From NCBI GenBank assembly GCA_032164245.1, contig JAVMKO010000005.1, positions 57,149,442-57,213,441 of the forward strand: a stretch of DNA of 64,000 nt, given 5' to 3'. The stretch comes from Sternotherus odoratus. Its lineage: Eukaryota; Chordata; Testudines; Kinosternidae. The position numbers were made by a program, and so were the translations under genes. The notes below the pieces were generated by a model. The model was not told the origin of the DNA. It searched no databases and saw only the letters and a program-made list of their open reading frames with translations. The number at the start of each line of letters is the position of its first letter. Positions within the stretch are counted from its first letter, which is position 1. This document shows, piece after piece, positions 59,868-64,000 of this stretch.

Positions 59868-59988
59868 TAGAATCATAGAATCATAGAATATTAGGGTTGG
59901 AAGGGACCTCTGGAGGTCATCTAGTCCAACCCCCTGCTTAAAGCAGGACCAATCCCCAACTAAATCATCCCAGTCAGGGCTTTGTCAA
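59868..59988 (-). mobile_element. CR1 LINE 3' end, short
   Basis: TAGAATCATAGAATCATAGAA (tandem 3' terminal octamers), then GGGTTGGAAGGGACCTCTGG and CTAGTCCAACCCCCTGC. It is severely 5'-truncated and directly joins the next CR1. Confidence 0.9.
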
Positions 59989-60252
59989 AAAACATAAGAA
60001 CCATACGACAGTATCTGGTCTTCCGACAGTGGCCATTGCCAGATGCGTCAGAGGGAATGAACAGAACAGGTAATCACCAAGGGATCCATATCCTGTGGCC
60101 CATTCCCAGCTTCTGGCAAACACAGGCTAGGGACACTTCAGAGCATGGTTTTGCTTCCCTGCCCATTCTGGGTAATAGCCATTGATGGACCTATCCTCCA
60201 TGAACTCATCTAGTTCTTTTTTGAATCCTGCTATAGTCTCAGCCTTCACAAA
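59989..60252 (-). mobile_element. Second CR1-clade LINE end, different subfamily
   Basis: ACATAAGAACCATACGACAG, TCTTCCGACAGTGGCCATTGCC, AATGAACAGAACAGGTAATC and ATTGATGGACCTATCCTCCATG match the 53233-53450 region. The short CR1 before it abuts its 3' end exactly. Confidence 0.85.
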
Positions 60253-60994
60253 ATGTGCAAAATAAAAGTTCTCTCCCCTGGGTTTGCTAGAATCTGAAAG
60301 TCCCTGGCTACTCCATTAACCTGTTTTTGCACTTGGTGCAGGAATGGAGTGTGCATGGGGGTGGGAGGAGGCGGCATGTGTAAGTTAGAGCAGACTATAG
60401 GCTGCTATGTCATGCTCTGGCTACAATGCTACCCCATGGGCTGTCCACCAGACAAGACTAGTCAGTGCATAGCACATTGCAGATAAGTCACCAAACCCCA
60501 CCCTCTATAACAAAGGCCAGGAGGGAGGGCTGTTCTGGGAATTATAAGCCCTCTAAAGAGATTGCCTTACACCAGTGGTGTTTCCTCTCGACTGTTTCTG
60601 TGCTGGACTAGAGCTGCATAAAGGGGCCAGCTCAAGAACTGGTCCACTTGTGCAGAGGCCTTTCCAGAGTGCTGGCATTTAAGGGGTTAACTTCCAGCCC
60701 GGCAGTCTTATTTAAGACAAAGGTTGATGGCTGAAGGAGTTAAACCAAGGGAGCTTTATAAAATCAGTTCTGGGGTGGTTAAAAGGACGTCTCTCACGGA
60801 GCAGAACTAAACATTTGGTAGCTGAAAAAACTGGTTTTGATACCACTGGAGTTGTGACTTTTTCTGTTTATGTGGGAACCTTGTGGTGTTCCTGGTAGTT
60901 TATAAACTGGAAACTTGACATCTCAGGATAAGAGTTTAGAGAGCAAACTCTGTTGCTGACACATTTTGCTGCCGTGGGGCCATGTTGAACTTCT
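60253..60994. other. Sequence without recognised gene
   Basis: Contains GGCATTTAAGGGGTTAACTTCC (about 60674) and other words of unknown origin; nothing is assigned. Confidence 0.4.
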
Positions 60995-61302
60995 GGGTAC
61001 GTCTTCACTACCCGCTGAATCGGCGTGTAGCCATCGATCTTCTGGCGATCGATTTCTCGCGTCTTATGAAGACGTGAGAAATCGATCGCTCGCGGCTCCC
61101 CCGTCGACTCCGGAACTCCAGCTTGCCAGGAAGCGCAAGCTGGAGTCGACGGGGGAGCGCGCCACCGACCGCCGACGCCATGAGGACGGATGGTAAGTCG
61201 GCTGCAGATACGCAAACTTCAGCTACGTGATTCACATAGCTGAAGTTGCGTATCTGCAGTCGATTCCCCCCCCCCCCCCCCCCCCGTAGTGGAGACCAGC
61301 CC
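60995..61302. mobile_element. Harbinger-like miniature element with three hairpins
   Basis: Termini GGGTACGTCTTCACTAC (60995) and GTAGTGGAGACCAGCCC (ending 61302) are inverted repeats with mismatches. Inside, three hairpins follow one another: 61045-61089 (21-base arms, one mismatch, 3-base loop), 61095-61158 and 61202-61259. A poly-C run of about 20 lies at 61266-61285. TCT adjoins both ends and may be the target duplication. The frames at 60868-61235 on both strands are by-products. Confidence 0.75.
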
Positions 61303-61624
61303 TCTCTGTCAAAATGTAGCTTGCTGTGTCATTTGCCTTTGCTGCTACGTGGCAAACAATTTGATGCTTTTTGCACACTACTCATCCCCTAACCCTAATT
61401 TTTTTCTCTCCATGTTTTTAGATACGTTTCCTTTTCAAGTTAGGTTTACTAGGATTTCATCAAGGTAAATTACTTAGTTTTGTCATAGTCATTTTTTTAT
61501 CATAGCAGTAAACAGTTTGGCATGAAAACTTCACACCCACACCACAACCCCTGATTCTGAAAATGATAAACAGTCTGAGTTCTAATAAAGAATAAAACCT
61601 TAAAACATCGGTGAGGAAGGATAG
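61303..61624. other. Sequence without recognised features
   Basis: AT-rich; nothing recognised. Confidence 0.4.
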
Positions 61625-61875
61625 CCTGGTGGTGTATGGAACAAGGGCTCCAGATCTCTGTTGAATTCCCAGCTCTCCCAGGATTTTTGTGACATCTTGG
61701 TTGTCATTTAATAGCTATGTTCCTCCATTTCTCATATGTAAAGTGTATTAATGCTTCCTCTGTCTTGTTTATTTAGATTTCAATCTTTTCAGGGCATGAA
61801 CTGTTTGTTACTACCCAGCCCAATGGGACTCTAGTCTTTCATGGGGGTTCTAGACACTAGTATGACAAAATAATA
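61625..61875 (+). repeat. tRNA-derived SINE, diverged
   Basis: AGCCTGGTGGTGTATGGAAC (head), TTGAATTCCCAGCTCTCCC (B-box region), TTTTTGTGACATCTTGG and a tail with CAGGGCATGAACTGTTTGTTAC and AGTATGACAAAATAATAGTA. Confidence 0.7.
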
Positions 61876-62014
61876 GTACAGTGGAGATGTATTTATATTT
61901 CATACTAGTTCATTCATTCTTGCCTTCCCTCTGCTCCATAGTCTATGTAAGTAAAAGACAAAAACAAAGTTAATTTTTATTTAAGACTGCTTTGTATATG
62001 TATTGATCTTATAG
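61876..62014. other. Sequence without recognised features
   Basis: Nothing recognised. Confidence 0.35.
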
Positions 62015-62100
62015 AGGTAGAGTTTAAGGTCAGAAGGAATCATCTCATCTAATCTAGGCTAGACCAGTAGTGTAACGTTCTGTAGCTCACAGACTATCTG
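62015..62100 (-). mobile_element. Old CR1 3' end fragment
   Basis: TAGAGTTTAAGGTCAGAAGGAATCATCTCATCTAATCTAG resembles the old CR1 end at 4071, heavily diverged. Confidence 0.5.
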
Positions 62101-62934
62101 TATCTAAAGGTTATACATACACATATAACATACCATTACCGTATAGTTAAGAATTTCTAAGCATTTAAAAGTATGGAATTGGAAAGTTTAAAAGATTCAG
62201 ATTACATATAATTTTTTTTAAAATATTCAAATATGCTGTAGGTTTATACAGTCTCTTCAACGTACATGTGTAAAATATCGCAATGCATATAATAACAAAT
62301 GAAACCTCTGTATTCTCCAATCAGATTTCTCCTATTCAGCAGAAACATTTTTAGAGCCTCTATTTCAAGAAACAAATATTTAAGTCCCATTGACATAAAC
62401 TGAGTAAATTTTTCTAACAGCATATTGCCTAATTTTCAAGTGTCCAGCACTCTCAGCTGTTGTTCATCTTTATGCATTCCTTACCAGTCAATAGCTTGAC
62501 TACCTTCAACCTTTTCTAGAAAATTCTAGTGTACCTGGAATGTAATTGCAAAAATAATTCTCCCACGCAGGTATAAAGGAAAAGGGCACAAAATGAAACA
62601 TTGATTGCAAACTTAGCTAAGGAGCTGCTCTGCAGCAGCTCTGTATTCAGCATAATTAATTATCTTTAACTCAAACAGCTTTGCTAGTTCTTTTCACAGT
62701 TGTGTGCCATTTTGTAATGAATCCATTGCTAGAAACAAACAAAACACCTTCAACAGAATTACAAGCTAAGATATACACAATTGCAAACCTGAGGTTCTAA
62801 AACCCTGCTTCTTTAGTTCCAAAAACAAAGTCCTTTACTATTTGAGCTAAGGAAAAAATGCTGTTTATAATGGTGAAGTATATAACACGCATTTCTGTGT
62901 TACTATTGCAATTAGATACAACAAGCATTAATAC
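62101..62934. other. AT-rich sequence without recognised features
   Basis: No gene or repeat recognised. Confidence 0.4.
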
Positions 62935-64000
62935 TGTGATGTTGCACCCCATAAAGCTTTATGGAAATATGCTTATGAAAGTAAATATGACATAACTGGA
63001 ATATGTTATATGCTAGATATGCCATGTAATATATCTCCGAAATGGCTGTGATCTACTGAATACATTCATCCTATTTGTATGCATGTATCATTTTTGTATT
63101 CGAAATTATGAATATTGGTTATGTACTTGTTTAATTTTAAGTAGCCTCAGTGAAGCAGTTGGTCCTCTTCCTGAGAAAAGACTATTCTCTGTAATTGCCC
63201 AATCAAGAAACACTTAAGCTAACAATGAACTTGGAAACACCAGTCCACATCTGAGCTTTCCTAGGAATGTGGCCTGGCTGGTAAGGAACTTGTTCATGCA
63301 TGCCCATGTGACTTGCCCATGTGACTCCAAAACTCCATCTTGGAGCTGGATTCTGGATAGGAGAGAGGAAGAGGTCTCCACCCACAAGTGAAAGTCTATT
63401 TAATCCCCGGGGAGACCCCTCCATTTTGTCTTCAGCTGTCTCAAGAGATAACCTCTCCATGCCCAAAGAATACCTGAAATTAACTGGAACAAAGGACAGT
63501 AACCACAGAGGTGTGAGTGATTCCTGGACCCAGACTAGAAGGAGGTGAGTCTGTAAAAGAAACTTACTGGAACATCTCTGAGGGTGAAATTCCATCTGTA
63601 ATAAATTTCTTACTGTATTAGGTTTAAACTTACAAGTTTTATTTTATTTTATTTAGTAATTTACTTTGTTCTGTCTTATTACTTGAAACCACTTAAATCC
63701 TAGTTTTTGTATTTAATAAAATCACTTTTTACTTATTAATCAACCCAGAGTATGTATTCATACCTTTGGGGGGGGGGGGGAGGAAACAGCTGTGCATACC
63801 TCTCTATCAGTGTTATAGAAGGTGAAAAATGTATGCGTTTATCCTGTATAACCTTTATACAGGGCAAAATGAATTTATTTGCGGTTTGGATCACATTAGG
63901 AGCTGGACATCTGAGTGTTGGAGACAGGAACACTTCTTAAGCTGTTTTCAGAAAAGCCTGCAGCTTTTAGGGGACATAGTTCAGACCTGGATCTGTGTTT
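62935..64000 (+). repeat. LTR-like repeat, cut by window edge
   Basis: Begins TGTGATGTTGCACCCCATAAAG. Contains TCTATTTAATCCCC...CCATTTTGTC (a possible promoter region, about 63395-63430), an AATAAA at about 63714, and CCCAGAGTATGTATTCATACC with a following poly-G. I recall this as a multi-copy turtle repeat over 1 kb long with TG...CA ends, consistent with a solo LTR of an endogenous retrovirus. The right end is outside the window, and no retroviral genes are visible. The class is an inference. Confidence 0.45.

Noticed and set aside
1..64000. A host protein-coding gene or a new defence-like gene cluster
   Set aside because: Every long coding signal belongs to a transposon. Single small exons could still be present but cannot be supported without comparison to other species or transcripts.

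Overview
The window is vertebrate nuclear DNA, most likely from a turtle and less likely a crocodilian. It is AT-rich, has no long open reading frames apart from transposon genes, and carries a typical non-avian archosaur/turtle repeat mix: CR1 LINEs, tRNA-derived SINEs with a CR1/L2-like body, many hAT-type and Harbinger-like miniature DNA elements, an RTE-clade LINE remnant, and several Penelope-like elements (PLEs). The species call rests on recalled repeat families, not on a search. I could not recognise any host exon, RNA gene or promoter. The window reads as an intergenic desert or a large intron.

Layout. 1-9800: tail of a terminal-inverted-repeat element, a palindromic miniature element (2457-2720), a SINE and an old CR1 that was split by a PLE end (4346-4626). 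9815-10422: hAT-type element with a GC-rich 34-bp tandem array. 13391-14013: PLE-end fragments and a Harbinger-like miniature element. 15985-16690: GC-rich hAT-type composite. 18040-19620: decayed hAT transposase gene. 22880-24480: SINE, PLE end, a 129-bp hAT-type miniature element and an unclassified repeat. 27968-28633: long miniature element with Alu-like TATAGCGCTATA palindromes. 29344-29615: CR1. 35944-36648: hAT-type element filled with G-rich repeats. 38318-41310: RTE LINE remnant, an inverted repeat, and an old PLE. 46950-47292: young-looking CR1. 49622-52665: the main feature, a nearly complete PLE on the minus strand, with terminal repeats on both sides, a 752-codon reverse transcriptase/GIY-YIG gene and a separate N-terminal reading frame in another phase. 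53233-54960: CR1 ORF2 fragment interrupted by another PLE end. 56500-57180: repeat with an 83-bp tandem array. 58415-58847: SINE and PLE end. 59868-60252: two adjoining CR1 ends. 60995-61302: three-hairpin miniature element. 62935-64000: LTR-like repeat that runs off the window.

No set of genes here works together as a host pathway. The most interesting connected story is the PLE family: one near-complete autonomous copy, plus at least five end fragments, four of which show 12-17 bp target duplications. The ends carry a hammerhead-ribozyme-like fold with a self-complementary stem III. PLE hammerheads are already described in the literature, so this is a good local example rather than a clearly new system.
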